From: Shimia sp. CNT1-13L.2
GTDB taxonomy: Bacteria > Pseudomonadota > Alphaproteobacteria > Rhodobacterales > Rhodobacteraceae
Assembly: GCF_024331145.1 (NCBI RefSeq)
Contig: NZ_JANDJO010000001.1
Location: 1-64,000, forward strand
DNA length: 64,000 nt
Direction: 5' to 3'
Numbering within the stretch: the first letter of the stretch is position 1; each line of letters starts with the position of its first letter. A program made the translations under genes and the position numbers. A model generated the notes under the pieces. It was not told the DNA's origin. It saw nothing but the letters and a program-made list of their open reading frames with translations, and did no database searches. Below, piece after piece: positions 53,575 through 63,341 of the stretch.

Positions 53575-54630
53575 ATGCAGATCGACACCACCTCCCCCGT
53601 CATGGTCACCGGTGCAACCGGCTACGTCGCTGGCTGGATCGTCAAAGGCCTGCTCGACGCGGGTCTCACCGTCCACGCCCCCGTGCGCAACCCTCAAAAC
53701 CTCGGCAAGGTGCAACACCTATTGAAGATGGCCGAAAACAGCCCCGGCACGCTCAGGCTCTTCAAAGCTGACCTCCTTGACGAAGGCTCCTATGCCGAGG
53801 CGATGCAGGGCTGCGCAATCGTCTTCCACACCGCGTCGCCCTTCTCAGTCAACGTGAAAGACCCGCAGACACAGCTGATCGACCCGGCGGTCAAGGGCAC
53901 CCGCAACGTGCTGGCCGAGGCCTCCCGCACCGACAGCGTGAAACGGGTTGTCCTGACCTCCTCCTGCGCCGCGATCTACACCGATGCCATCGACTGCGCC
54001 ACCGCCCCGAACGGCACCCTGACCGAGGACATCTGGAACACCACCGCCTCGCTCGAGTACCAGCCCTACTCCTACTCCAAACTGCTGGCCGAAAAGGCCG
54101 CCTGGGAGGTCGCCAACGATCAGTCGCAATGGGATCTCGTCGTGGTGAACCCGTCTCTTGTGATCGGCCCGGCCACCAACCAGTCCCCCACCTCCGAGAG
54201 TTTCAATATCGTGCGACAGATCGGGGATGGCACCATGAAAGCGGGTGCGCCGCGTGCTGGCATCGGGCTTGTTGACGTGCGCGATCTCGCGCAGGCCCAT
54301 ATCGCCGCCGCTTTCACCCCCGAAGCCGAAGGCCGCCACATCATCTCGGGCCACAACTCGAACCTGCTTGAGATGGGCCTCGCGCTGCAGTCGAAATACG
54401 GCGACCTCTATCCGCTGCCGAAAAAGGCCCTGCCCAAATGGCTGGTCTGGCTGGTCGGCCCACTCTCGGGCATCCCGCGCAAGTTCGTCAGCAACAACGT
54501 CAACGTCGAATGGCGGGCCGACAATTCCAAGGGCAAACGCACCCTTGGCGTCACCTACCGCCCGCTGCGCGAAAGCATGGAAGACATGTTCACCCAGATG
54601 GTCGACAACGGGGTCTTCGACAAGGCTTAA
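53575..54630 (+). CDS. NAD-dependent epimerase/dihydroflavonol-4-reductase-like aldehyde reductase
   Basis: This 351-residue extended SDR has the N-terminal 'VMVTGATGYVAGWIVKGLL' (TGxxGxxG) and the catalytic Y-x3-K in 'YSYSKLLAEKAAW' (about residue 163). The flavonol-reductase-like 'VVNPSLVIGPATNQSPTSE' follows. Family members reduce aldehydes and ketones such as methylglyoxal or cinnamaldehyde types. It follows the SDR gene, and a strong terminator is downstream. The start is taken as the ATG at 53575; a GTG at 53572 is adjacent. Confidence 0.9.
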   Translation: MQIDTTSPVMVTGATGYVAGWIVKGLLDAGLTVHAPVRNPQNLGKVQHLLKMAENSPGTLRLFKADLLDEGSYAEAMQGCAIVFHTASPFSVNVKDPQTQLIDPAVKGTRNVLAEASRTDSVKRVVLTSSCAAIYTDAIDCATAPNGTLTEDIWNTTASLEYQPYSYSKLLAEKAAWEVANDQSQWDLVVVNPSLVIGPATNQSPTSESFNIVRQIGDGTMKAGAPRAGIGLVDVRDLAQAHIAAAFTPEAEGRHIISGHNSNLLEMGLALQSKYGDLYPLPKKALPKWLVWLVGPLSGIPRKFVSNNVNVEWRADNSKGKRTLGVTYRPLRESMEDMFTQMVDNGVFDKA

Positions 54631-54656
54631 CATCCGCAAACCCACTCACGGATGCC

Positions 54657-54694
54657 AAAGGCGCCACCCGAACCACCGGGCTGGCGCCTTTTTT
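54657..54694 (+). terminator. Terminator of the SDR-reductase operon
   Basis: AAAGGCGCCA pairs with TGGCGCCTTT (10 bp), with an inner CCCG/CGGG helix, followed by TTT. It begins 26 bases after the stop codon at 54630. Confidence 0.9.
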
Positions 54695-54718
54695 CAAACA
54701 TTCCCGCGACAGGAAGCC

Positions 54719-54749
54719 TTGACCTTCCCACTACTGGAAGCCTTATAAC
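54719..54749 (+). promoter_or_regulatory. CueR-type copper-responsive promoter of copA
   Basis: TTGACC (54719-54724) and TATAAC (54744-54749) are 19 bp apart, the over-long spacer of MerR-family promoters. The spacer contains the dyad CTTCC-N7-GGAAG, matching the E. coli copA operator closely. CueR would twist this DNA to activate transcription when Cu(I) is bound. Confidence 0.88.
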
Positions 54750-54781
54750 ATGGGCAACACCACGACTCGACGGATTGCCCG

Positions 54782-57235
54782 ATGACCACACTGCGTTTTG
54801 AAATCAGCGGTATGAACTGCGCCGGATGTGCCGGACGCGCCGAACGCGCGCTTCAGGCCATGCCGGGACAGGCCTCGGCCTCCGTCAACCTCGCCTCGGA
54901 AACCGGCCTCGTCGACCTGACCAGCGCTGCCGCCGCCGACATCCGCACCACCCTGCGCAGTGCGGGCTACCCGGCTCGCGAAGACACCATCACCCTCGAC
55001 ATCGCCGACATGAGCTGCGCCTCCTGCGTGGCCCGAGTCGAACAAGCCCTGAACGCCCTGCCCGGCGTTCTCGAGGCGCATGTGAACCTCGCCACGGAAA
55101 CCGCCCAGATCACCGCCCTGCGCGGTGCCATCCAGCCCCAAGACATCGTGCAGGCCGTGCGCGGCGCGGGCTATACCGCGACACCACGCACAGAGGGGGC
55201 CGACACAACCGCCCGCGAAGACGCCGACAAGGTCACCACGGCACGCAACGCCTTCCTCATCGCCGCGCTCCTGACCCTTCCTGTCTTCATCGGCGAAATG
55301 GGCGGCCACCTGTTCCCGCCCTTCCATCACTGGATTCACATGACCATCGGCCTCACCACCTCGTGGACAATGCAATTCCTGCTTACCACGCTGGTGCTGC
55401 TCTGGCCGGGTCGCGCCTTTTTCACCAAGGGCATCCCGCTATTGCTAAAGCGCACGCCCGACATGAATTCGCTTGTTGCCCTCGGGGCCTCGGCAGCATG
55501 GGGCTACTCCACCGTCTCGCTCTTCGCCCCCAGCCTCCTGCCTGCCGCCGCCCGCAACGTCTATTTCGAAGCCGCCGCCGTGATCGTCACCCTGATCCTT
55601 CTCGGCCGCTGGCTCGAAGCCCGCGCCAAGGGCCGCACGGGGGCGGCCATCCGGAAACTCGTCGGCCTTCAGGCCAAGTCCGCCCGCGTCGAACGCGACG
55701 GCTCCGTCACCGAAGTGCCGGTTGACCAGATCATCCTCGGTGACCTCCTGCACCTACGCCCCGGCGAACGCATCGCGGTGGATGGCACCGTCGAAACCGG
55801 CGTATCCTTCATCGACGAAAGCATGATCACCGGCGAACCGATCCCGGTCGAGAAATCCACCGGCGACACCGTGGTGGCCGGTACGGTCAACGGCCAAGGC
55901 GCCCTCACGTACCGCGCCACCGGCGTTGGCAGCGACACCATGCTGGCCCGCATCATCGCCATGGTCGAACAGGCACAGGGCGCCAAGCTGCCGGTTCAGG
56001 CATTGGCCGACCGTGTCGTGCTGATCTTCGTGCCCGCCGTGATCGCCATCGCCCTGACGGCCCTTGCCGCCTGGCTGGCGTTCGGCCCCGAACCGCGCCT
56101 GTCACATGCGCTGGTCGCGGCGGTATCCGTCCTGATCATCGCCTGCCCCTGCGCCATGGGCCTCGCCACCCCGACCTCGATCATGGTGGGCACCGGCCGC
56201 GCTGCCGAACTTGGCGTCCTGTTTCGCCGGGGCGAGGCGCTGCAACGCCTCGAAGACGTCTCCGTTGTCGCCTTCGACAAGACCGGCACCCTGACCGAAG
56301 GCCGCCCAACCCTGTCGGCGCTGATTGCCACCACCATGCCCGAGGCCGCCCTCCTGCGCCTTGCCGCCGCCGTCGAAAGCCAGTCCGAACACCCGATCGC
56401 CCGCGCCATCGAAAGCGCCGCGCTGGAACAGGGGCTCGACCTTCCGCCCGTGAAAGACTTCAACGCCATCGGCGGCTTTGGTGTCCGCGCCTCGGTCGAA
56501 GGCCATGACATCCTGATCGGGGCCGACCGCCTGATGACCCGCGAAGGCATCGACATCGCCGCCCTCGCCGATCAGGCCGCATCCCTCGCCAGCAAGGGCC
56601 AGACCCCGTTCTACATCGCGCTCGACGGCGAGCTTGCCGGCCTCGTCTCGGTCGCGGATCAGGTCAAACCCTCGGCCCGCGCAGCCATCAACCGCCTGCA
56701 CGCCATGGGCAAGACCGTCGCCATGATCACCGGCGACAACACCGCCACGGCCAAGGCCATCGCCGCCGATCTCGGCATCGAACATGTCGCCGCGGAAATC
56801 CTGCCCGAGGGCAAGGCCGACACCGTCACCGCCCTGCGCGCCGCCCACGGCCCCATCGCCTTTGTCGGCGACGGCATCAACGACGCCCCGGCACTGGCCA
56901 CCGCGAATGCGGGCATCGCCGTCGGCTCTGGCACCGATGTCGCCATCGAAAGCGCCGACGTGGTGCTCTTGTCCGAAGACGTCTCGGGCGTGGTCAACGC
57001 CCTGCATATCTCGCGCCAGACCATGCGCAACATCCGGCAAAACCTGTTCTGGGCCTTTGCCTATAACGTTGCCCTGATCCCTGTCGCCGCTGGCCTGTTC
57101 TATCCCCTGCTCGGCTGGCAACTCTCGCCCATGCTCGGCGCTGGCGCCATGGCCCTCAGCTCGGTCTTCGTCCTGTCCAACGCCCTGCGCCTTCGCACGC
57201 TTTCTCCCGCCATCGCCAAAGGAGACACCCAATGA
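54782..57235 (+). CDS. copA: Copper-exporting P1B-type ATPase
   Basis: This 817-residue inner-membrane ATPase pumps Cu(I) out of the cytoplasm. It has two N-terminal HMA domains with metal sites CAGC (MNCAGCAG) and CASC (MSCASCVA), the actuator 'MITGEPIPV', the membrane copper site CPC ('[11 protein letters not shown]'), the phosphorylation site '[10 protein letters not shown]', 'SEHPIARAI' and '[10 protein letters not shown]'. Length and order are normal. It lies after the CueR-type promoter and overlaps cueR by four bases (ATGA). Confidence 0.97.
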   Translation: MTTLRFEISGMNCAGCAGRAERALQAMPGQASASVNLASETGLVDLTSAAAADIRTTLRSAGYPAREDTITLDIADMSCASCVARVEQALNALPGVLEAHVNLATETAQITALRGAIQPQDIVQAVRGAGYTATPRTEGADTTAREDADKVTTARNAFLIAALLTLPVFIGEMGGHLFPPFHHWIHMTIGLTTSWTMQFLLTTLVLLWPGRAFFTKGIPLLLKRTPDMNSLVALGASAAWGYSTVSLFAPSLLPAAARNVYFEAAAVIVTLILLGRWLEARAKGRTGAAIRKLVGLQAKSARVERDGSVTEVPVDQIILGDLLHLRPGERIAVDGTVETGVSFIDESMITGEPIPVEKSTGDTVVAGTVNGQGALTYRATGVGSDTMLARIIAMVEQAQGAKLPVQALADRVVLIFVPAVIAIALTALAAWLAFGPEPRLSHALVAAVSVLIIACPCAMGLATPTSIMVGTGRAAELGVLFRRGEALQRLEDVSVVAFDKTGTLTEGRPTLSALIATTMPEAALLRLAAAVESQSEHPIARAIESAALEQGLDLPPVKDFNAIGGFGVRASVEGHDILIGADRLMTREGIDIAALADQAASLASKGQTPFYIALDGELAGLVSVADQVKPSARAAINRLHAMGKTVAMITGDNTATAKAIAADLGIEHVAAEILPEGKADTVTALRAAHGPIAFVGDGINDAPALATANAGIAVGSGTDVAIESADVVLLSEDVSGVVNALHISRQTMRNIRQNLFWAFAYNVALIPVAAGLFYPLLGWQLSPMLGAGAMALSSVFVLSNALRLRTLSPAIAKGDTQ

Positions 57236-57636
57236 ACATCGGTGAAATTTCGACCCGCTCGGGCCTGCCCGCCAAAACCATCCGCTACTACGAAGACATC
57301 GGCCTGATCCTGCCGGAACGCTCGGAAAACGGCTATCGCCGCTTCAACGAGAACGACCTGCACCGCCTGTCCTTTCTTGGCCGCGCCCGCGCCCTTGGCT
57401 TCTCGATTGAGGACTGCCGCACCCTGATGGCCCTCTACAAGGACGAGGCCCGCGCCAGCGCCGACGTGAAACAGGTCGCCACCGAACACCTGACCCGCAT
57501 CGAAGAAAAGATCGAACAGCTGCAATCCATGCACGACACGCTCTCGCATCTTGTCTCGGAATGCGCCGGCGACAATCGCCCCGACTGTCCGATCCTGAAC
57601 GATCTCGCCAGCCCGAAAGCCTGCCACAAAGGCTAG
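57232..57636 (+). CDS. cueR: CueR-type copper-responsive MerR regulator
   Basis: This 134-residue MerR protein has the N-terminal winged helix ('[38 protein letters not shown]'). A dimerisation helix follows, and the C-terminal metal loop is '[11 protein letters not shown]', whose two Cys match those of E. coli CueR that bind Cu(I) linearly. It overlaps copA by four bases, so pump and sensor are coupled. It would activate its own promoter at 54719. Confidence 0.95.
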   Translation: MNIGEISTRSGLPAKTIRYYEDIGLILPERSENGYRRFNENDLHRLSFLGRARALGFSIEDCRTLMALYKDEARASADVKQVATEHLTRIEEKIEQLQSMHDTLSHLVSECAGDNRPDCPILNDLASPKACHKG

Positions 57637-57706
57637 GGTCACACCGCACCCCGAATTTCGTCATTTCTCCCTAGACCTGCCCGCCCCAAGCCCTAGCTTG
57701 CCCCGC

Positions 57707-59101
57707 ATGACGATTGCGATTCACTGGTTCCGCCGCGACCTGCGGCTCTCGGACAACCCCGCCCTTCTGCGCGCCGCCCAATCCGGCACCGTGCTGCCCG
57801 TCTTCATCCTCGAAGACAACCAGCCCCTCGGCGGGGCCAGCCGCGCTTGGCTGCACCGATCCCTTCACGCCTTGAACACCGCGCTGAACGGCACCCTGCG
57901 CTGCGTCTCCGGCAACGCCTCGGAAATCCTGCCCCAGCTGATCAATGAGACCGGCGCGACAACCGTCACCTGGACCCGCCGCTATGACGCCACCGGCATC
58001 GAAACCGACACGACCCTCAAGGCCGCCCTTTCCGATCAGGGCATCTCGGTCGTTTCCGAAAACGGTGCGCTTCTCTGGGAACCATGGGAAGTCAAAAAAG
58101 CCGATGGCACCCCCTACCGCGTCTTCACCCCCTTCTACCGCAAGGGCTGCCTCTCTGCCGCGCCACCACGCCTCCCCTTGCCTGCGCCGGACCTCACCCT
58201 CACCGACGCCCCGAACCCCACGCGGATCGACGACCTGAACCTGATCCCGACACCGCGCTGGGATATCGACACCCTCGCCCACTGGTCCCCCGGCGAAGCA
58301 GGCGCACAGGCCCGTCTCGACACCTTCCTTCAGGACGGCATCATCAACTACAAGGACGGCCGCAACATCCCGGCCGATCCCAAGGTCTCGCGCCTCTCGC
58401 CCCACCTTGCCTTTGGCGAGATTTCCCCGAACACCGTCTGGCACAGCGCCCGCCAATTGCCCGCCTCGCAGGATCGCGACCACTTCCTGTCGGAACTGGG
58501 CTGGCGCGAGTTCTCCTATTCGCTCCTGTTCCACAACGGCGACATCGCCACCCGCAATCTCAACGCCAAGTTCGATGCCTTTCCCTGGGCCGAGGCCACC
58601 GCCCCCCTTGCGGCATGGCAACAGGGCCAGACCGGCATTCCCATCGTGGATGCCGGTATGCGCGAGCTCTGGCAAACCGGCTACATGCACAACCGGGTGC
58701 GCATGATCGTCGCCTCTTTCCTCGTTAAGAACCTGCTGATCCACTGGCATCACGGGCTGCACTGGTTCGACGACACCCTGTTTGACGCCGACCCCGCCAA
58801 CAACCCGGCCTCGTGGCAATGGGTGGCAGGTTCAGGCGCCGACGCCGCGCCCTATTTCCGCATTTTCAACCCGGTCACCCAAAGCCAGAAGTTCGATCCC
58901 GACGGCCGATATATCCGAACCTATGTCCCCGAAATCGCCGCCCTTCCCGACCGCTCACTGCACGCCCCGTGGGAGGCCCCGGCCCTGGTCCTGAAGGCCG
59001 CAAACATCACGCTTGGCACCACCTATCCGATGCCGCTTGTCGATCTGAAGGATTCGCGCGCCCGCGCACTCGCCGCTTTCGATGAGACCAAGACCGCGTA
59101 A
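57707..59101 (+). CDS. phrB: Deoxyribodipyrimidine photolyase (CPD class I)
   Basis: This 464-residue FAD enzyme repairs UV-induced pyrimidine dimers using light. It has the N-terminal antenna domain start 'IAIHWFRRDLRLSDNPAL' and the FAD-binding C-terminal half with 'VSRLSPHLAFGEISPN', 'WREFSYSLLFHNGD' and 'TGIPIVDAGMRELWQTGYMHNRVRMIVASFLVKNLLIHW'. These are class I photolyase hallmarks. The start is the ATG at 57707; a TTG three codons upstream is unlikely. It is monocistronic. Confidence 0.96.
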   Translation: MTIAIHWFRRDLRLSDNPALLRAAQSGTVLPVFILEDNQPLGGASRAWLHRSLHALNTALNGTLRCVSGNASEILPQLINETGATTVTWTRRYDATGIETDTTLKAALSDQGISVVSENGALLWEPWEVKKADGTPYRVFTPFYRKGCLSAAPPRLPLPAPDLTLTDAPNPTRIDDLNLIPTPRWDIDTLAHWSPGEAGAQARLDTFLQDGIINYKDGRNIPADPKVSRLSPHLAFGEISPNTVWHSARQLPASQDRDHFLSELGWREFSYSLLFHNGDIATRNLNAKFDAFPWAEATAPLAAWQQGQTGIPIVDAGMRELWQTGYMHNRVRMIVASFLVKNLLIHWHHGLHWFDDTLFDADPANNPASWQWVAGSGADAAPYFRIFNPVTQSQKFDPDGRYIRTYVPEIAALPDRSLHAPWEAPALVLKAANITLGTTYPMPLVDLKDSRARALAAFDETKTA

Positions 59102-59111
59102 CTCCCGATCT

Positions 59112-59154
59112 TGTTACCGCTAGCTGGTGCCACCACGTCACGTTTATCGCTAAC
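59112..59154 (+). promoter_or_regulatory. Pair of LacI-type operator-like sites upstream of gap
   Basis: TGTTACCGCTAGC (59112) and TTTATCGCTAACA (59143) share TTAYCGCTA, and the centres are 30 bp (about three turns) apart. They resemble LacI-family half-palindromes used by central-carbon regulators such as CceR. They end about 90 bp before the gap ATG. Confidence 0.5.
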
Positions 59155-59243
59155 ACTGGCCTTAGTGGCCCTGCCCCCCCTTTCCGAAAGGAAACTTCCC
59201 GCATATACCGCGCGCAAATTCTGGACAAAGGGATACGTCTATC

Positions 59244-60242
<999 letters not shown>

Positions 60243-60268
60243 GCCGTCCCATCCGGCACTGAAACTTG

Positions 60269-60321
60269 CGCCTCCGGACACTCTCGGGCATATCTGCTCG
60301 AAAGCATCCGGAGGCGCTTTC
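60269..60321 (+). terminator. Large hairpin after gap that contains the ribosome-binding site of the next small gene
   Basis: GCGCCTCCGGA (60269-60279) pairs perfectly with TCCGGAGGCGC (60308-60318), followed by TTT. It looks like the gap terminator. The right arm contains GGAGG, the ribosome-binding site of the 47-codon gene starting at 60325. Confidence 0.7.
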
Positions 60322-60324
60322 ATT

Positions 60325-60468
60325 ATGACCAACCCGATCGCCGTGTTCCTGGCTCTCGTGATCTTCGCGGCCCTTGGCTACGATTTGGTCTTTCTGAACG
60401 GGCAGGTCTCGCTCTTCCTCGCCCGCAAACTCGCCGACCTGATCGAGTGGCTCGCTTTCTGGCGCTAG
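60325..60468 (+). CDS. 47-residue single-span membrane peptide
   Basis: This 47-residue peptide starts 'MTNPIAVFLALVIFAALGYDL' and ends 'LIEWLAFWR'. It is mostly hydrophobic, with one likely transmembrane helix in the N-terminal half and an amphipathic C-terminal helix. GGAGG lies nine bases before the ATG, inside the post-gap hairpin. Codon use fits its neighbours. Its stop overlaps that of the convergent spike-like gene by four bases (CTAG). Similar small proteins downstream of gap appear to be common in this group, as I recall; the function is unknown. Confidence 0.72.
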   Translation: MTNPIAVFLALVIFAALGYDLVFLNGQVSLFLARKLADLIEWLAFWR

Positions 60469-62747
60469 TCCATCCGGATCTTGGTCCACACGGTTCCCTT
60501 CACCGATTTTTCCCAGTTCAGGTGCACGTCCGACCCGTCGCTGCCTTCTTCCACCGACACATAGGGCATCGTGTATTCGGTCACGTTCGACGTGTTCTTG
60601 ATCTTGCCCTTCATCACCACCGCCTCGACAGCCCGCGCCCGCCAGCCAAACGGCAGCCGTCCTTCCGTTTCGACAACCCAAGTGCTCGCGTGGCTGTTCT
60701 GGTCATGCTCGATCAGCACCGGATTGTGAACCGGGGTGGTGATCGCGTGAAACGAGTTCCCCTCGAACAGCACATGCTTGCCCTTGGTCTTGTCGAGATC
60801 GGCAAAGGTCGTGTCCACCTGATCCACCCGGTCCACGGCACCATGCACCGACCGGAACTTGTTCCCCGTCACGGTCAGCCCGCCAAGGTAATGCCCGCTG
60901 CCATGCGGCTTGATCACGATGAACCCGGTCCAGGGGGCCACGTCGCCCGACAGGAACACGCTGTCGGTCACGCTTAGCGAGCTGAACGAGAAACCGCCAT
61001 TGAAGCTCGGCACAGCGCTGTATTCATTGGTCCATTCAATGCTGCAATTGTCGACATAGTTGCCGTCAAACGTCAGGATCGGATGCGACACCGCGATCAA
61101 AAGACCCGCCGTGCGCACACCGCCGGTCTCGCCATCGCCCTGGAAAAAGTGGTTGCCGATCACCGTTGCATTGGTCCCGCCGATCACCGCGAAATGGCGG
61201 AACTGGCTGGCACGGTTGCTGCGCAGCTTCACATCATTCGAATTGCTGTTGATCGCCACGCTCTGACGGTCCTGCGCCCGCGTGCCGCCCTCCGCCGTGT
61301 TGAAATTGCAGTGATCCACCAAAAGCCCCTGGCACCCGCCACCGTGGCTGGTGATCCCGCGATGTGCGGGCCGCGTGAAATGGCAGTTGCGCACATGGAA
61401 CAAAAGCCCCGAGGGTGCCAGAAGGATGCCACTGGCCTTCGAGTTGCACAGGAACTCGATCCCCTCCACCTCGAAAGACTGAATCTTGTCGAAGCCACTG
61501 AAATCCATCACGTATTTGAACCGCGTGAAGGTATAGGTCTGCACCCCTTCGGCATCGAACAGCGGCTGGGACAAGGTAACTTCCTGCGCCGCCTCGTTCT
61601 TGGAACGCACATAGATCTCGCGCCCCACCCCGTTGCCCGTGACCAGCGATCCCACCGGAATATTCGCCACGTTCGTCACGTTGCTCAGGGTCTTACTGTT
61701 CGACGCGTTGTAAGTCGCCGTCGAGTTCACAACCTCCGGGTCCCACACCGTATCGCCGGTCACATAGAACTGCCCGTTCCGGATCACCCGGCGCTGCGCA
61801 TATTGCGTGCGATTGGGCACGATGGCCTGCATATCCATCGGCCCGTCGATGGTGATCCGCCGCCCACCAAGATCAAGCGACTCGTGATCGGCATTGTTCA
61901 GCAACGACTGGAACGCCTTCTCGAACGCCAGCCGCTCGTTCCCGAAGGCATCGAAATAACTCTGGTAGTCAAAGTTCTTGGTCAGCCCGAACAGCTTGTC
62001 CGTCGGCATCGTCACCGTGCCGACAAAGCGCACCGGCGTGGTGAATGTCATGTCCGCATCAAGGAAATACGTCCCCTCCGACACCAGCACCTCGCGCCCG
62101 TCCGCGGCATCATTGGCCGCGGCAAAAGCCGCAGAGTCATCGGTTATCCCATCCCCCACGGCCCCGAAATCGCGCACGTCGACCCAATCCATCATGTCCC
62201 GCAGATAGGCGCTGGTAATGTCGATAACCTCGAGATCGTCGATACGCACCACGCCGCCAATCGCGCCGGTCAGGTCAAGGCCGACATGGGCATAGACCAC
62301 GTCATCGCCCCAGACCATGTCCACGCCACCACGCGTGCCGCCACCAATGATCGCGCTCACCTCGACAATATCGCCATAGGTCGTGATCGACACATCCGGA
62401 CCAACCTCGACAAGGCCGCTCACATGGGCATTGCTGCCATTGCCGGCCCATGCCGCGATCCGCACATCCGGTAGTGCCCCCGAAACGGCCTTCACGCGCG
62501 CTTTGACCTGAAGGTAACACCCCGGCAGGATCGGCGTCTGCCCCATATGGCGCAGCTTCTGGGTGGCCTCGGTCTTCACCAGCTCCAGACAGCCGCCAAA
62601 GTCCGCATCCGACGGCACCAGCGCTGCATTGACCGCACCGTCATAGGTATCCGATCCCGGCGTGCCATCGCCGCTCGACCAAACACCCAGCCCATCCGCA
62701 AACGCAGGCGGCATCAGCAGCACGCCATCGGTAATCGCCTTGTTCAT
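60465..62747 (-). CDS. Parallel beta-helix, glycosyl-hydrolase-28-related protein; possible GTA/phage head-spike-like
   Basis: This 760-residue protein has no signal peptide. The N-terminal 200 residues ('MNKAITDGVLLMPPAFADGLGVWSSGDGTPGS...') look like a virion attachment/carbohydrate-binding-like module. They are followed by 'WVDVRDFGAVGDGITDDSAAFAAANDAA', the pectate-lyase-superfamily (GH28-related) start, and then a long right-handed beta-helix. That architecture matches phage tailspikes and, as I recall it, the gene transfer agent head-spike protein GhsB of Rhodobacter capsulatus. No capsid or tail genes are nearby. Catalytic residues were not identified. The start at 62747 is preceded by GGAAAGGG, buried in a hairpin. 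Confidence 0.78.
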   Translation of the reverse strand: MNKAITDGVLLMPPAFADGLGVWSSGDGTPGSDTYDGAVNAALVPSDADFGGCLELVKTEATQKLRHMGQTPILPGCYLQVKARVKAVSGALPDVRIAAWAGNGSNAHVSGLVEVGPDVSITTYGDIVEVSAIIGGGTRGGVDMVWGDDVVYAHVGLDLTGAIGGVVRIDDLEVIDITSAYLRDMMDWVDVRDFGAVGDGITDDSAAFAAANDAADGREVLVSEGTYFLDADMTFTTPVRFVGTVTMPTDKLFGLTKNFDYQSYFDAFGNERLAFEKAFQSLLNNADHESLDLGGRRITIDGPMDMQAIVPNRTQYAQRRVIRNGQFYVTGDTVWDPEVVNSTATYNASNSKTLSNVTNVANIPVGSLVTGNGVGREIYVRSKNEAAQEVTLSQPLFDAEGVQTYTFTRFKYVMDFSGFDKIQSFEVEGIEFLCNSKASGILLAPSGLLFHVRNCHFTRPAHRGITSHGGGCQGLLVDHCNFNTAEGGTRAQDRQSVAINSNSNDVKLRSNRASQFRHFAVIGGTNATVIGNHFFQGDGETGGVRTAGLLIAVSHPILTFDGNYVDNCSIEWTNEYSAVPSFNGGFSFSSLSVTDSVFLSGDVAPWTGFIVIKPHGSGHYLGGLTVTGNKFRSVHGAVDRVDQVDTTFADLDKTKGKHVLFEGNSFHAITTPVHNPVLIEHDQNSHASTWVVETEGRLPFGWRARAVEAVVMKGKIKNTSNVTEYTMPYVSVEEGSDGSDVHLNWEKSVKGTVWTKIRMD

Positions 62748-62799
62748 GGTTTCCCTTTCCTTGCCGCCCGCCCACGGGCTCATCACTTTGGAAAGGGAA
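62748..62799 (-). promoter_or_regulatory. Hairpin burying the ribosome-binding site of the spike-like gene
   Basis: In the mRNA, TTCCCTTTCC (62799-62790) pairs perfectly with GGAAAGGGAA (62760-62751), which contains the ribosome-binding site. An inner stem GCCCG/CGGGC (about 62779-62766) stacks inside. The helix ends four bases before the ATG. Confidence 0.7.
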
Positions 62800-62848
62800 G
62801 TATCAGGCCGGGTTTAACGCCCCCCGACCCCACCGTGACGGTGGCTGT

Positions 62849-63244
62849 TCAGGCCCCCGCCCCCGGCATCTGCAAAAGCTGCACCGCATTGATGCGCCAC
62901 ATGCCATCTACCTGCACCATCTGGTAATCCAGCATGTGCAGCACGCCCTTGGTGTCGCGTACCATCACCCGCTGCCACACCCGTCCGGCAATTTCGCGCC
63001 GCTCAAGATAGCGCACATCTTCCGGCCGCCAGACCATCGGATACCCCTGCCGCACCATCTCGCCAAAGCGATCCGGCCCGCCGAAAATCCCCTGGATGGT
63101 CGGACTGGCATAGGCAAACGCGCCCGCGAAATCATCCTGCTGAAACGCCGAGATCTGGGCGCCGATCACGTCCTCGATACTGGCCTCTGCCACGGCAACC
63201 ACCGGCGCCCATGCAAGGATAAACCCTGACATCCATACACGCAT
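62849..63244 (-). CDS. DUF4864 domain exported protein
   Basis: This 131-residue protein has a signal peptide (MRVWMSGFILAWAPVVAVA). The mature domain matches DUF4864: 'IEDVIGAQISAFQQDDFAGAFAYASPTIQGIFGGPDRFGEMVRQGYPMVW', then 'LDYQMVQVDGMWRINAVQLLQ'. The fold is probably NTF2-like, with unknown function, in the periplasm. The start at 63244 is the only one that gives a normal signal. The gene ends 102 bases before the spike-like gene on the same strand, so the two may share a transcript. Confidence 0.85.
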   Translation of the reverse strand: MRVWMSGFILAWAPVVAVAEASIEDVIGAQISAFQQDDFAGAFAYASPTIQGIFGGPDRFGEMVRQGYPMVWRPEDVRYLERREIAGRVWQRVMVRDTKGVLHMLDYQMVQVDGMWRINAVQLLQMPGAGA

Positions 63245-63305
63245 GACTGTTTCCTCCCTATCGGGAGAAAGCTAGCGCCACGCCGACACACGTCAATTTT
63301 CAAGA

Positions 63306-63334
63306 GAAAAAGGCCCCACCCAAAGGGCAGGGCC
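63306..63334 (-). terminator. Terminator of the lysyl-tRNA synthetase gene
   Basis: On the minus strand GGCCC pairs with GGGCC, with an inner CCC/GGG helix, followed by TTTTTCTC. It lies just after the stop codon at 63342. Confidence 0.8.
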
Positions 63335-63341
63335 AATCTGA

